Assembly: GCF_009730915.1 (NCBI RefSeq)
Contig: NC_052482.1
Location: 21,747,912-21,811,911 of the forward strand
Reading direction: 5' to 3'
Origin: Dioscorea cayenensis subsp. rotundata
Lineage: Eukaryota; Streptophyta; Magnoliopsida; Dioscoreales; Dioscoreaceae
DNA length: 64,000 nucleotides
Shown here: piece after piece, positions 47,201 to 59,371 of the stretch
Layout: every line of letters begins with the position of its first letter
Numbering within the stretch: the stretch's first letter is position 1
Position numbers and translations under genes: made by a program
The notes under the pieces: model-generated
Told to the model about the DNA's origin: nothing
The model's database searches: none
What the model saw: only the letters and a program-made list of their open reading frames with translations

Positions 47201-48031
47201 TGAGCAGACTTCCTATGGCTCCCTTGAGTAACCTCCCTGATTGGAGCATGCTTTATTAACAACACTGTAGCGCATCTCTCCAATGAGAAGGATGGAAAAT
47301 CTTGGATCCTCTCAACAAATGGTCGATTTTCGGTGAAATCATTCTATAACTTTTTGAATGATGGAGGCTTGCGTTGTCACAAAACTCCTGTAATCTTGAA
47401 GAGTGTTTGTCCTAAAAAGATTAATCTATTTAACTGACTAGCTTGGGATAACAAAATTTTAACCCTCGAGAATCTTGCACTGCGCAGGTGTAACCTCCTT
47501 CAATCTACTACCTGTGTGTTGTGCCATGCGGGGGTTGAAACTGCTGATCACCTCCTTCTTCATTGCCCCTTTGCCTTGCATATTTGGACTTTCTTTGGCC
47601 AACTCTTTGAGGTTTGTCATTCGCCTATGTCCCTCAAGGATCTCTGGGGAGACTGGAGGAGAAAGATTCCAAAACCCCTAATTCCTTTTTGGGATTTGCT
47701 TGTGAGAGCCATTAATTGGAATATTTGGCTTGAAAGAAATGCACGCATTTTTAATTCCAATTGTCTCTCGTCTGTTTCCATTATTATGAAGATTGTTCGC
47801 ATGTTAATGTCTTGGTTTGATGCAGCGCCGGAGCCTAAAAAGGCAAAACTTGAGATTCCTGTTTCCAAGATCAAGAGAAGTCTGAGTTTCGAGCCCCGAG
47901 TTGCCGAAAGCGCCTGTCTCGCCGAGGCCTCCTTCCCCGGGCGAGACTTAGCTCTGCTGTCATCTACCCCTAAAGGATCTCCTCCTCCTCTAGGGTCTTC
48001 CCTCTCTTTTCTCTGTTCTTTTCTTTTGTAG
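44276..48031 (+). pseudogene. LINE ORF2: endonuclease, reverse transcriptase, zf-RVT (broken)
   Basis: The frame opens MNIVNWNVRGLGSPSKRF, the apurinic-type endonuclease start, continuing to YGPN, then GDFNSIF after a shift near 44660 (a G-run) and SDHVPI at the end of the endonuclease. Reverse transcriptase from about 45600 shows DKAPGPDGFP, YRPISLINSSLKIISKILANR, QSAFVKGR, KVDFAKAFDTVDW, LRQGDPLSPLLF and then the catalytic box as FVDD instead of the usual FADD/YADD. The frame stops at 46317 and changes again near 46350-46560, 47255 and 47440. The zf-RVT region (C-x2-C-H-x-G-V-E-T-A-D-H-L-L-L-H-C) and C-terminal tail run to 48031. At least five breaks make it non-functional. Confidence 0.88.
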
Positions 48032-48949
48032 GACCTTGGTCTTTCTCCTCTAACCACTCCTGGTGGTGCTTTTGTAGAGCTTTGGCTCCTTTCACTGCTT
48101 TTCTATTTTTAACGCACGTAGTTTTATCCACTTTTTTTCAAAAAGTTTAAAAGTATTTTTAAAATAATTATATATATAATAAGAAAAAAATAATTCATTT
48201 TTCTCTTAATTGTAGGCTGAGAGTTCAGTTTTTTTCCAATATAGTTTAATATTTGTGATTTGTCATCTTTTAACAAATAAAATATAAAATACATATTATA
48301 AAACTATTGCATCACACACTAGTTTGGGCCATTAGATTTTTTCTTATTTGATCTCTTCCAACTTAATATGTGCTACTGTTGTTTGTCACATGTACCAACA
48401 AACAATTAGCACACATTAAAAAAAATGTAATTTATATAATGCATTAAAATGTGTTAGATTTAGAATTTATCAATATTAATTCAAGTATTTTGAAATGCAA
48501 TGTTGACATTAAATATAAACTACATTGCCATTGGAATGGTTTTCACTTTCATGCAATCGTTGGTATTTGTTTGCTTAGGTTACATATGCGCACACACACA
48601 CACAAACATCAGTGTCAAAGTGGCAAAGCTTAGGTTATATATATATATATATATCCCCCATTTTTCATTAGAGATGTACTCTATTTTGACTTGCTTTAAT
48701 GAAGTTCTTTAAATTTCAAAACAGTGGCAAAGCTTATCCTTATATACAAATAGTAAACAAAGTGACTACAAAAGAAATCCAATCTCGAATCTCTTCCCGC
48801 CACCCACATGTTCATATCTAATGTCAAGCAAAGCTGCGTTTCCTGCGAAACAAAGGAAGGAAAAGAAAATTTTGAAGAATAAACGAGATAATAAATAAAT
48901 AAATCAACACATTGCGTAGATCTTTTATTTGTTTTCAATCAAAATCATC

Positions 48950-49000
<51 letters not shown>
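48950..49000. repeat. Self-complementary (TAA)n-(TTA)n repeat
   Basis: About seven ATA/TAA units turn into about eleven TTA units, so the tract can pair with itself as a hairpin. Confidence 0.9.
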
Positions 49001-49001
<1 letters not shown>

Positions 49002-49387
49002 AATCGGCAAATAAAAGTATTAAAAACACAAAGGTGAAACAAGTCACGTCAGAGTAATCCATGTGTCTCTGCCGTGGATGTGCACCTTAATAAACAGGCC
49101 ACAAGGTCCCACAAAGAAAAAACAGGATGATATACGCCACGAGGGATAGCAATTTCGCGCACTGTCACTTTGAAAAAGAAAAAAAACATGCAAAGGCAAA
49201 GCAAAGCAAAGCAAAGCAAAGCAACCACCTACCAGCCAATAATTGCAAGTAATTTGCTTTTCAGTTTTCAACACCACTGCACAATGACCATTTTTGAGAA
49301 CCTTCATCAAAACACAATTCAGTTGTTATTTACTTATTCGTGCGTGAACAAATCGAAGAGAGAAAAATTAGAAAAAAACAACCACAA

Positions 49388-49414
49388 CAGCAGCAGCAGC
49401 AGCAGCAGCAGCAG
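49388..49414. repeat. (CAG)n microsatellite
   Basis: About nine CAG units upstream of the proline transporter, probably in its promoter or leader. Confidence 0.95.
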
Positions 49415-49706
49415 GGCCCAGTTCCATTCAATTTCATTATATTCAATGAGAGTATAGTAGTTCATAGCCGCATTGCCTGAAGCTCTATCTCAACCATTCC
49501 TTTTCCTCAGATGGTAGGAGAATCACTATTATTGCTTTCTAATTGTTTTCAAATATATATATCCACTTTTTCCTTTGATTGCCTTTATGTTTGTTTTTTT
49601 GTAAATTAAGCTTTCCTTTTATACATGTATTTCCTCTATATATCACTCTATCAGAGAGTATTTCCGTCTTCTCCAAGGCAGTGCATGTGCTCAAGAAGAG
49701 ACCTCC

Positions 49707-52700
49707 ATGGCGTCGTCTATAGATGTGGACAAGGAAAACTTCCAGCATCATGAGGAGAGGCTAGGACTCGAGTCTGCAGATGACACGGCTCATCAAATCA
49801 GCCATGGTAATCCTATTCCCGCCAAACCCATTGCTCTGTTAACTGTTAAATGATTCAAGATGGTTTTGCAGAATTCATGCTTTGTTTGTTATAAGAGTGG
49901 GTAATTTTAAGGTGCAAGCAAAAAAGAATATTGTGTTTTTCCTCAAACGCATCAACTTATAGGTTTGAATCTCACTCATTAGTTCTCTTAGTCAGCAGAC
50001 AATGTTCAGGTGTTCACCCTGTCACTGCTTGTGTAAGTGGAACAATTAATCGAACTGCAAAATTAATGATGACTAAAATTTTCGTTAATAAAAAATTTCA
50101 GTGCCTTTTTTAAGCACTTGTGTTTTTGGTCTGCCAGTTCTATATTATATTACAGGGGAATTACCTTCAGATGATTTCTTTGGTATTTATAGCTAATAGT
50201 CTGCTTCTTTGATGATGTATATATATATCTCCCCTGTGTCTAGATCCTTGGTACCAAGTTGGCTTTGTTCTCACAACTGGAGTGAATAGTGCTTATATTT
50301 TGGGGTACGCTGGATCAATAATGGTGCCTTTGGGTTGGGTAGCTGGTACTACTGGTTTACTTCTCGCCGCTGCCATTTCCCTGTACGCTAACGTGCTTCT
50401 GGCCCAACTTCATGAAGTGGGTGGCAAAAGGCACATCAGATACAGAGACCTTGCTGGTCATATATATGGTGAGTTATTTATTTATTTTTTTGATTTTCTA
50501 TAAATTTATGAATATTTTAGCTTTCCGGAAGTCAGCTTGAGGGATTTTGTTTCTCACATTATTTATCTAGTGAATCTATTGTGATCAGCATGCATCTGCC
50601 TGATAATAACCAAATTCACTCACTATAAGCTTTGTTAATTTGAGTTGTTATAGTATTTTTTATTAAAAAAAAAAATTAATAATTTATGTTTGCAGGTAGA
50701 AAAATGTATGCTCTTACATGGGCATTGCAGTATGTTAATCTTTTCATGATCAATACTGGATTCATCATTTTAGCTGGACAAGCATTGAAGGTAAAATAAT
50801 TGTTGCTTCACACCAAGTTTGTAATACTTTCTTTTTGAACAAAGTGTTGTGACTGAGCTATTTTATTGTGAAAATCTTGCTTATCTTTATTTAAGAAATA
50901 TGGTTTAAAATGGGAGTGTTCATGTTATACTCTTCCGGCCTTGTCTCTAATATTTGCACTTTTTTCCTCTGTGCATGTGCAGGCTATCTACGTTCTCTAC
51001 AGGGATGATCATGTCTTGAAGCTTCCATACTGCATAGCAATTGCTGGAATTGTCTGTGCATTGTTTGCCTTTGGGATACCTCATCTTTCAGCTTTGAGGA
51101 TTTGGTTGGGTTTTTCAACCATCCTCAGTCTCATATATATAGTCACAGCCTTTGTGTTGTCAATAAAAGATGGTAATTACTTAATCTCTCCCACATTTTC
51201 TATGTTATGACTTAATGTGAGATATTCAGTTTCCCTGTTTTTTTGTTTTAGTTGTCTTGACTCTTGAGTATGAACTATGATATTACATTTATGTAATCTG
51301 TCTGGTAGTACAGGAATGAATTCCCCAGGTCGGGATTACAACATTCCAGGATCTCACGCCAGTAAGATATTCAGTACAATCGGTGCTGTTGCTAGTCTCG
51401 TTTTTGCTTACAATACAGGAATGCTGCCTGAGATACAGGTATGTTTCTAAATTTCATGTTGAACTGAATAAAAGATTTAACTAACTGGAATAAGTTGTGG
51501 CTGTGAGATGGAAGTTCAAAAGGGTTATGGATGATCTGTCCCAAGGTTTTCAAAGTAAATATGGAGCTAAGAAGAGGTTAAAGCAAAAGTCATGGTTAAT
51601 GTTTGAAATATCATGTTCTGTTAATGACTTCTCCTGAACTCTCAACTCCCTCAAATGAGAACATTTCAGGCTCTTGGTCTTGATTAATTCGCTATAAGGA
51701 CTTTTTTTTTATTATTATTCATTTTTAATTTGGGATTTATAGTTAGAAGGATATTACTTGAAGATAAATTTTGTTTGCTTCACATGGAAATGGTGGAGCT
51801 TTGCTACAAGTATTAAACACATATTTATTATTATTGTTCATTACAGGCGACAGTCAAACCTCCTGTCATCAAGAACATGGAGAAGGCACTTTGGTTCCAA
51901 TTTACAATTGGTGTTTTGCCACTGTATGCCGTCACCTTCATGGGATATTGGGCTTATGGCTCCTCAACATCAACCTATCTCCTTACTAGTGTCAAGGGCC
52001 CAGTCTGGGTGAAGACAATGGCCAATGTTGCAGCATTTCTGCAGACAGTTGTTGCTTTACACGTATGCTTCTTTCTTTCCCTTTATTTCCTTCCCTTAAT
52101 TATTCGTTTACCAATTATTATTATTATTATTATTATTTACAATTATATTGAATTATACGAGAAATGAACGTGAAGTGTTGTCATTTCCTTCCTTTATTCC
52201 CTTACCAAATTTTTTACAGTTATATTGAATTATAGGAGAAATGAGGGGTAACGTGAAGTATTATTATTTCCTTTGTCACACCTTTTGTATTTTTCTTTCA
52301 TTCTTTCTTTTTTTTTAACGTGAAGTGTTGTTATTTCCTTGCAAAGGTCGTAGTCCTTCCAACTTTGATTTAAATATTTTTCCCACCGACCTACCACAGT
52401 CAAAAGGGTTTATTTTTCAAAATAATTAAATCCACTTTAATGGGAGTAGTAGAAAAGTGGCTAATACCAAAGCATCCACTTAATGAGTGGTCACACCAGC
52501 GAATTGCTAACTTTATTAGATCCTAATATTTTAATAGCGCACTATAATTTGTTAGCCTCTTTTCTAAGATTCAGTTGTTTTACAATCTCAGCACAATGAC
52601 ACTAGTTGGAATTCCTCTTTTCTATAACTATTAACTGCACTCGCATTTAGTACAAGTCTGCAACCCATTAGTACTCTTTTTTCCCTTAGATATTTGCGAG

Positions 52701-53070
52701 TCCAATGTACGAGTACTTGGATACACAATATGGACCGGGAAAAGGGAGCGCATTCTCCATCCACAATGTGGGGTTTAGAGTGATGGTGAGGGGAGGCTAC
52801 CTTACTATAAACACACTAGTTGCTGCTCTGCTACCATTCCTCGGAGATTTCATGAGCCTGACGGGGGCCTTGAGCACTTTTCCACTCACGTTTGTTCTTG
52901 CAAATCACATGTACGTTGTAGCTAGGAAGAACAAGTTGTCACCACTCAGAAAGGCCTGGCACTGGCTCAATGTTGTGGCCTTCAGCTGCTTAGCTGCTAC
53001 TGCTGCTGTTGCGGCCTTGAGGCTTATTGCAGTTGATTCTAGCACATATAATTTATTTGCTGATCTTTAA
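49707..53070 (+). CDS. Proline/compatible-solute transporter, ProT family
   Basis: Plasma-membrane amino-acid permease (AAAP family) of the ProT group, which import proline, glycine betaine and GABA with protons. Seven exons: 49707-49806, 50244-50468, 50696-50790, 50983-51172, 51314-51438, 51847-52062 and 52690-53070; the sum is 1,332 bp, 443 residues, matching the family. After a 35-residue hydrophilic N-terminus comes [20 protein letters not shown], the ProT signature of the first membrane helix, then about ten further hydrophobic helices, with [43 protein letters not shown] and [10 protein letters not shown] conserved. All introns are GT-AG. The gene is intact. Which ProT paralogue it is cannot be told. 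Confidence 0.94.
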
Positions 53071-54057
53071 AAAATTATTATTGTGCCATTTGTGGAGATT
53101 TGCCTGGCATCAGTATTCACTATATATTCAGCAATAATAAAATGCATGCAAGGTTCTCTCCTGTTCAGGTAGCTTGCAATTGCAACCATAGCAATGTGGA
53201 CTTGGTTATAACTCTTGCAATTTGTTTCTCTGTTGTTCAGTTGTTAATATTATTGACTTAATTTTTATAAAATCCAAGATGATTGAATCACTTGAGCTGA
53301 TGTCATTTGTAAAGAATGAGCTTAAATTGCTTGCGCTGCCTTTATTTTCTGGTAATATTAAACTTGTTAAGTATGCTTGCTTGAAGCGTAATTGATCGAT
53401 TTATTTCTTCTATAATTTAATGATCCAACCTCCTGCTGTTTTAAGTTTAATGCATGCATAAACTGCCATTTAGCACATGGACCGAAAATATTACTTTTGT
53501 TAATGTTTCATTAGTTTCTGAAATTAAAAAGAAAATGAAGAAGATGATGATTATTAGGCAGCTAATACTGCTGCTTAACAGAGTAGCTCAAATGTTACCT
53601 CTGGAAAGGTTAAAGGTTTTGGGACAAAGGAGAACGTCCTAGACTCTAGAGAGAGTAATGTGGTTTATTCGCTTTTTCAACCAAAAAAAAAAATTGTAAT
53701 GGTAATGCCAATTGCCAATTGCCAATGGTTGGAAATCCGGAGCGTGAGAAAATCAACCATTTGATCGAATATGCTAATAATGAATCTGTACAAAGAAGAG
53801 GTTATATAGGTTACGAGGTTTGTGGTAACTTGTAATGGAGCCGGAACCCACAATATTAATAATAATAGTAATAATAATAAGGTACTAGAACTCGGGGATG
53901 GGCCCCACAAAAGAAAAATGAAAAATCTGGAGGCATGATAAGGTTCTCCCGTCCCTGTCCCTTTTATAAAAAAATTAAATACACAGTTTGCTCCATCCCC
54001 AAACCTAAAAATTTGATCTTTTTTTTTTCAGTAGGATTTTTATAGAGATCAGATCAG
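53071..54057. other. ProT 3' flank and HSP20 promoter region
   Basis: The frame at 53454-53642 has no family match. An AATAAT-type repeat lies at 53853-53880. The region next to 54058 is the HSP20 promoter; I could not find a perfect run of heat shock elements (alternating GAA/TTC). Confidence 0.5.
53965..53972 (+). promoter_or_regulatory. Probable TATA box of the HSP20 gene
   Basis: TATAAAAA stands 93 bp before the HSP20 ATG, predicting transcription start near 53995 and a leader of about 60 bases, normal for class I small heat shock genes. Confidence 0.5.
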
Positions 54058-54532
54058 ATGTCCATCGTCAGGAGGAGCAACATCTTCGACGACTCCTACC
54101 CAAATCTCTGGGACTGGGACCCCTTCGATGGCGGCTGTCCCAGCTTCTTCGACAATAGCATCCCGTCTTTTCACCACCGCCCTAGTTTTTTCAGCGACAC
54201 CGCCGCCTTTGCTGGTACCCGCATAGATTGGGAGGAAACTCCAAAGGCTCATGTCTTCAAGGCCGACCTCCCTGGGGTAAAGAAGGAGGAAGTGAAAGTG
54301 GAGGTGGAGGAGGGCAGGGATGCTCCAGATCAGCGGAGAGCGGAGCAAGGAACAAGAGGAGAAGAACGACAGGTGGCATTGTGTGGAGAGGAGTAGCGGC
54401 AAGTTCATGAGGAGGTTCAGGCTGCCGGAAAATGCCAAGGTGGATCAGGTGAAGGCGGCAATGGAGAACGGCGTGCTTACTGTCACAGTTCCCCAAGGTG
54501 GAGGTCAAGAAACCAAATATCAAATCTATTGA
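54058..54532 (+). pseudogene. Class I small heat shock protein, one-base frameshift
   Basis: Intronless cytosolic class I sHSP, an ATP-independent holdase that forms oligomers under heat. It starts [12 protein letters not shown], has the DPF motif, then [20 protein letters not shown] and [12 protein letters not shown]. There one extra A (about 54320) shifts the frame and ends the protein at residue 112. In the other frame the rest is perfect: [37 protein letters not shown] and [10 protein letters not shown]. The usual K-x-x-x-K-P-x-V-K-x-I-E-I-S-G tail, with its I-x-I motif, is replaced by a short tail ending QETKYQIY. Total length would otherwise be about 158 residues, typical. The TATA box is present, so this is either a very young pseudogene or a base error in the assembly. 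Confidence 0.88.
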
Positions 54533-54684
54533 CATTTCTGGCCAGTAGAGTAGTAGCTTGGTGACTCTGTATTGCTATCATACTATCATACATTTCTGTG
54601 CGTGTGATCTTTCTTCTGCTCCTTTTAAATTTTAATCTCATCTCATGTAATTCAGTCGCAGTCGTGGCCCTGCTATCAATGTGT

Positions 54685-54720
<36 letters not shown>

Positions 54721-55239
54721 TCGTCTTTGTAATTCAGAGTCTCTTTTTGTGTTTGTAATAATAAGTCAACAGTCTTCTTCTACTACTACTGTAAATAAAT
54801 AAATAAAAGCGCTTGTTTATACATACACGCAGTTGTTCTCCGAATCCAATACCCAAATGTTAAATCTCACTGCCCAATGCTTGTTATATTGGGAGTAGAG
54901 ACATCAATAACAAAACATTACTGGAAAACTAGCATAGAGCTCGTAAAGAACAGTACGTATGGCATGGAAAAAGAGCATGGATATTCTCATTCAAAAAGGA
55001 AATTCTCAAGGTTGGGAATTTTCCATTTTCCAAAACAAAAGCCTCCATCATCCTACATTCTCGGTTAATAACTCTTGAGACCTTGGTGAAGAAAAGAATT
55101 TGAAAGAGTATGTTGTGCGAGTCTGCCATGCAGTCGACAACTCAGACACTTGAAAAACTTCAGCCAAAAGCAAGAGCAATGAGACGATGATATTGTGACA
55201 GCAATGCAATCACAATATAAGATAAAATCACTGATCACA
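54533..55239. other. Spacer between HSP20 and FLN1
   Basis: HSP20 3' UTR and the FLN1 3' flank. A (TCA)n array at 54687-54720 is the only repeat. The open frame at 54877-55068 has no support. Confidence 0.5.
54687..54720. repeat. (TCA)n microsatellite
   Basis: About eleven ATC/TCA units in the HSP20 3' region. Confidence 0.95.
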
Positions 55240-56898
55240 TCACCACATTGAAGGCACATAAACCTGTTCTTTCAAATTCTGAGTAGCACTCTCTGTGGGA
55301 AAGCCTCTCACTCCGCCAATTGTCCATTGTGCAATAATTCCAGCGGCCACAGCAAACCTCAATTGCCTTTCAAGAACATCCTGATCATCATACATCTCCG
55401 GATGTGTCGTCAGCTTCCTCATCATCGCCGCAACAACAGCATCACCAGAGCCAGTCCGATCACATGTGAAGGGTGTTATAAGCACATCCTCTGTTCCCAC
55501 CACTGCCCCATCAAACTTTGGACTATAGTAATGAATCCGCAGTGTCCCATCCGTCACAAACAATAGCTTCAAACCGTCGTGCCAAAGAGGAGCGATCTCT
55601 TCTTTGGTGTAATGGTAATAGTGACGCATGTTCTTTGTTTCCTCATAAGATTCACAGTAGTACTGTGGTCTATAGTTTCTCTTCTTCTCGTAGTATTCTT
55701 CATCCAATAAGAACTCTAGCTCTTGTTTTGAAACCTCAATGATGTCAGCTTTGTTCCAAGCCTCCTTTATCATTTCTTTGGTCTCCTCACGAGATCTCCA
55801 CAGAGGCAGTGGCAGATTTAGATCGAAGAACACATTGCTGCCAAACCTCTTTGACCATTTGATAGCTTTAAATAGAGCTGAATGCATTTCAGGAGATAGA
55901 AGTACTTCTGAATTGAAATGAAAGATCCTCGCCTGCATATATTTTTTTTTCTTCAGATAAATTTACATCCAAAACTCTATTCTTGAAGGCCTATCAGTAA
56001 TTTGCTAGCATAATGATTACTTCATATATATATCATAACAAATTGAAGGCAATCATCCATCATAATAACCAGAGTGAGACATGCCTTCTCCGCCGGAGGG
56101 GAAAAAAAACCTAAACTTTGGTGTAAAAAATTTCAACTTTCAAGTTAACAGGGTAAGGGATTACCTCTTTCAAGACGGATATGTTCAGCTCCGACATGGA
56201 AAAGCAATCCTCAGCACATCTTTTCACGGTATCAGCCACCAACTTCTTCCGGCCACCATCGTCTTGGAACCGGAGTTTCATGTAGGAAGTTGCCGTTTTG
56301 ACACTCGCATCGATCTTCACAGCCCGGGTCTGGACCCTCTCCAGATTCATTTTGTAGACCAGATCGTTCCCGAAATCATCATCACCGACCTTCCCCATGA
56401 ACGCTGCCCGGCCACCGAGCCTGACATGGGAGATGGCGACATTGGACGGTGGACCGCCAGGGGCCCTGACGAACTCGGGAGGGCTCCACTGGAGCTGCTT
56501 CCAGGAAGAGTATATGTCCGGGTGCATCTGCCTGTCGGAGACCCGGACAGTGGGAATGAACTCTTCTGGGCGGAGCCAAAGCAGCAGACCAGCGGCGGGG
56601 ATTCGTAGGGAAAGTCCATCCCATCATCAAAGTCCTCCTCCACTGGCTCCACTCTTTCTTGTTCTTGTTTCTTGCTGGTCTGCTTGAGTTTCTTCTCAGA
56701 TGGGGTTGAGGACGTTGTGGGCTTGCTTCGAATCCTACGGGGAGGAGTTCTTTTATTAGGGGCTGTTAGAGTTCCGTTTCCATCATTACTGGAAGTGGAA
56801 GCTCTGCAGATGTGAACCGGAGATGGGGTTGGGAGATGGAGGAATGGTCGTTGACGTCGTAGGAAAGGAATTGGGTACAGCGCAGCCGCAGAGGCCAT
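55240..56898 (-). CDS. FLN1: Fructokinase-like 1, plastid PfkB-type protein (frameshifted in exon 1)
   Basis: FLN1 is a PfkB-fold subunit associated with the plastid-encoded RNA polymerase (PAP6) and needed for chloroplast gene expression; the known proteins have no sugar-kinase activity. Two exons, complement(56165-56898) and complement(55240-55932), join in phase (VLKE|ARIFHF). After a Ser/Arg/Pro-rich transit peptide (MASAAALYPIPFLRRQ) come LVCCFGSAQK, then one missing base near 56563, then MHPDIYSSWKQLQW, PEFVRAPGGPPSNVAIS and GGRAAFMGKVGDD. Exon 2 carries FFDLNLPLPLWRS, VTDGTLR and CDRTGSGDAVVA, where the usual GAGD anion-hole motif reads GSGD. It ends EQVYVPSMW, characteristic of FLN1. 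With one base restored the length is about 475 residues, as in known FLN1. Since loss of FLN1 is usually seedling-lethal or albino, a consensus error is the likely cause. An alternative ATG lies in frame at 56940. Confidence 0.9.
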
Positions 56899-56940
56899 GG
56901 CAGCAAACTCTTCTTTCTTCTTCACTCTTTCACCATCCAC

Positions 56941-57504
56941 TGACAGTGGATCAGTCGGTAATAATGGGTAAAGAGGAGGGTTTCCAGAATAACAATGAGA
57001 AGGACTTTGAGATCCGTGCCGAATTGATGATCTTCGTTCCGATGGAATCTGGAAAAACGAGACAATTAAAGTGTGAATGTGATGACCAAAGAAGCAGCCC
57101 TATGATGCGGGCTTTTGCTGCACTGTTCTGGAATATTGTGGATGGTCGTGGTGGAGGATTCTGGCCTGGGAGCGAGGCATAGACAACTCTGGAAACCAGC
57201 GCGGGATCAGGATATGGCTCCGAGCTCTCTCTCTCTCTCTCTCTCTCTCTCTAAATTCTCTGCCGAGGGGCATCGGAGAGCATTTTTCAATGGTGTTTTT
57301 TTCTTTTTAAATAAAGTGGATAAATCATGAATTTATTAATAAAAAAAACTGAAAAACAAAATACAAGAGTGAAAATAACAAACAGAGAAAAAAGAAAACA
57401 ATTATCTTCAGTGGTGTTTGATCGGGTGCGAAGAAAGCATTATTATAATAATAATAATAATAATAATAATAGCTAGCTAGCTCTCTTATACTCTTTCAGT
57501 GAAG
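56941..57504. other. FLN1 upstream region
   Basis: Promoter and leader of the minus-strand FLN1 gene. (CT)n at 57223-57252 and (ATA)n at 57443-57471 are present. No other gene is seen. Confidence 0.5.
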
Positions 57505-57540
57505 ATGTCGATCATCCGCAGGGGCCAACAGCGTGAGTAG
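57505..57540 (+). pseudogene. HSP20 N-terminal relic
   Basis: MSIIRRGQQRE and a stop: the first six residues are the standard class I HSP20 start, after which similarity ends. It lies 3 kb downstream of the HSP20 at 54058. The piece is too short to be sure, but the exact start and the neighbouring HSP20 support a relic with a large internal deletion. Confidence 0.4.
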
Positions 57541-59237
57541 TGCTAAAGATGCTGAGCAAGCATCAAGCATGTATAAGAAAAACATGCTCTCTCTCTTGAT
57601 CGATCGTGTCTTGAGTGTGATCTTTACTTTTGTGGTCGTTGTTGTGTGAAGTGAACTCATGTTGTTATGATGTTGCCCCTGTTCAGGGCTTCATATATGG
57701 GTCTGTGTTTCCTTCCTGTAAATTCTACAAATCCTAATAAAGAAAGAATACCCCTTTTGCATTCAATTCTTAGGAAGAAAGAGAGTTGAAACAAAAATTG
57801 ACATGGAATTTTGATGATCAAACTTGTGTGCAGAGTATTAGCGGTATTAAGGAGAGTATTATCCAAAAATTTTTCATTGATGTCGTCACGCTAAGCCTCG
57901 AGTGACATGATGAAGAACAAAAAGGGGAGGATGTGTTCATGAAAAACATGTCATCGAACCATGGAAGCAATGAACCCAAGATTGATGTAGAAAGAAAACA
58001 ATGGCTGGCTGGGCCTGGGGTACATTAGCCTGGAATATTTATGATTCAATATATCATGGCCTAAACTATGTTTGTTCTGAGAAACCGCTGTATTCAAATT
58101 GTCTATTGAGTCGCCTGGTAAAAAGAAAAAAATTTGTCTATTGACAGAACCCATATATTTGTACTATTTGAAATGCTAATTTTTGATATCTTGGTCAGTG
58201 TTCAGTTTTTTACTTGTTGTTTGCCGTTCATACATGATGTTATTACTATTGTGTCAGCAACTGTTTAGAAGGAAGTCAATTAGAACAAGTATTTTATGTT
58301 TGTATATTTATTATGCAGCAATGCAATACTAGAATTCTCATAATACTTATTTGGTAGATTGTTTTGTGAAAATGATAAAAACCTTCAGTTCAAGCGGCAA
58401 ACCTTTTTTTAATGAAAATGTTAAAAATCCTCAACCGACTTGGAGTGGGTCTCCCAATGAAACTGAGAGGAATTAATTGATGTCGTGGCGTGTGAGCTGC
58501 ATTGGTTTTGTTGAGCTGGATTTGCTTTGCTTCATTTCTTATCTATCACACTGAAAATAAAATACTAATAACAACAATAATAATAGTAATCATCCTTTAT
58601 CCACTGTTTTCTTAAAATATGTATATATATATACATTCCTAAGATAATATAATTTCAATCAAATGAGAAGCAGGAGTAGTTTTCAATTGGTATTTGGTAG
58701 GGCATAGATGCATGGTGCAATTCACAAATATTGCTTTGCGTGGAAGCGATCAAAAGTGCACATATTTTGGAACCGATTTATGGGCTGAAATATTGTGAAT
58801 GTGGAGTATGCGTGTCCTGATAAATCATCCAAAAAAAAATCAAAAATAATTTTCATTACTATTGATTAAATCTATTAAATCCCAAAAGAAAGTATTGTAA
58901 GTCAGCCGCTCCATATTCTCTTTCCCCGAGTGCTAACAATCAGAAAAATGTTGAGGAGTCGCTGACCTTGCACTTACCTCGCCGATGTTGATTATTCCCT
59001 TTCACACAACACAACACAACCATAACCATAACCATTACCATTACCATTAATTGCTATACATATATTTATTATAATTAGTAATTTACACAAGAGTTTCTTT
59101 GGACGCAATCGCCCTTTCCTTTTCTCCATTGTTTTTCCTTTTTTCAGTGTGTCCATCTATGATATGATATGATACATATATATATGATATATGTCAGGTG
59201 ACGGATCGCGTCAAAAACACTGCCTTGATCCTCTTGC
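57541..59237. other. Spacer, nothing recognised
   Basis: AT-rich, with ACCATA/ACCATT short repeats at 59020-59048. The right end is the promoter of the ceramidase gene. Confidence 0.5.
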
Positions 59238-59246
59238 TATATAAAA
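59238..59246 (+). promoter_or_regulatory. Probable TATA box of the ceramidase gene
   Basis: TATATAAAA inside GCTATATAAAACC stands in GC-richer sequence, about 30 bp before a CA-rich probable start near 59270. The coding start is 0.8 kb further because of a leader intron. Confidence 0.55.
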
Positions 59247-59371
59247 CCAATCCAGCAGCGGCGCAGGACAACAACTCAGGTCCGTCCGAAAGAAGCCTTC
59301 CCTTCCAGTTGCTGAACCTGCTGCTGCTGCTGCTCATCGATCATCAATAGGCTCTCATTAATATCATTGAG

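Larger units (their letters stand above)
41350..48150 (+). mobile_element. Near full-length L1-type LINE
   Basis: About 6.8 kb: a GC-rich 5' UTR (about 41350-41637), ORF1 (41638-44268), ORF2 (44276-48031) and a short 3' UTR ending in TTATCCACTTTTTTTCAAAAA, the kind of end seen in monocot LINEs. Base composition changes sharply at both ends from AT-rich host DNA. ORF1 is open; ORF2 has several frame changes, so the copy is not autonomous. I could not find a convincing target-site duplication. It is of the same broad clade as the truncated copy at 11168-12922 but not a close relative. Confidence 0.9.
48151..49706. other. Spacer and ProT 5' region
   Basis: AT-rich with microsatellites: TA at about 48635-48652, (TAA)n/(TTA)n at 48950-49000 forming an inverted hairpin-like repeat, (GCAAA)n at 49196-49224 and (CAG)n at 49388-49414. 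The right 300 bp probably hold the leader of the proline transporter. No other gene is seen. Confidence 0.5.

Noticed and set aside
41350-48150. LTR retrotransposon
   Set aside because: There are no long terminal repeats, protease or integrase; the endonuclease, reverse transcriptase and zf-RVT order is that of an L1-type LINE.
48950-49000. CRISPR-like or regulatory array
   Set aside because: Simple trinucleotide microsatellite in a plant genome.
54049-54535. Antisense frames over the HSP20 gene
   Set aside because: Shadows of the GC-rich heat shock coding sequence on the plus strand.
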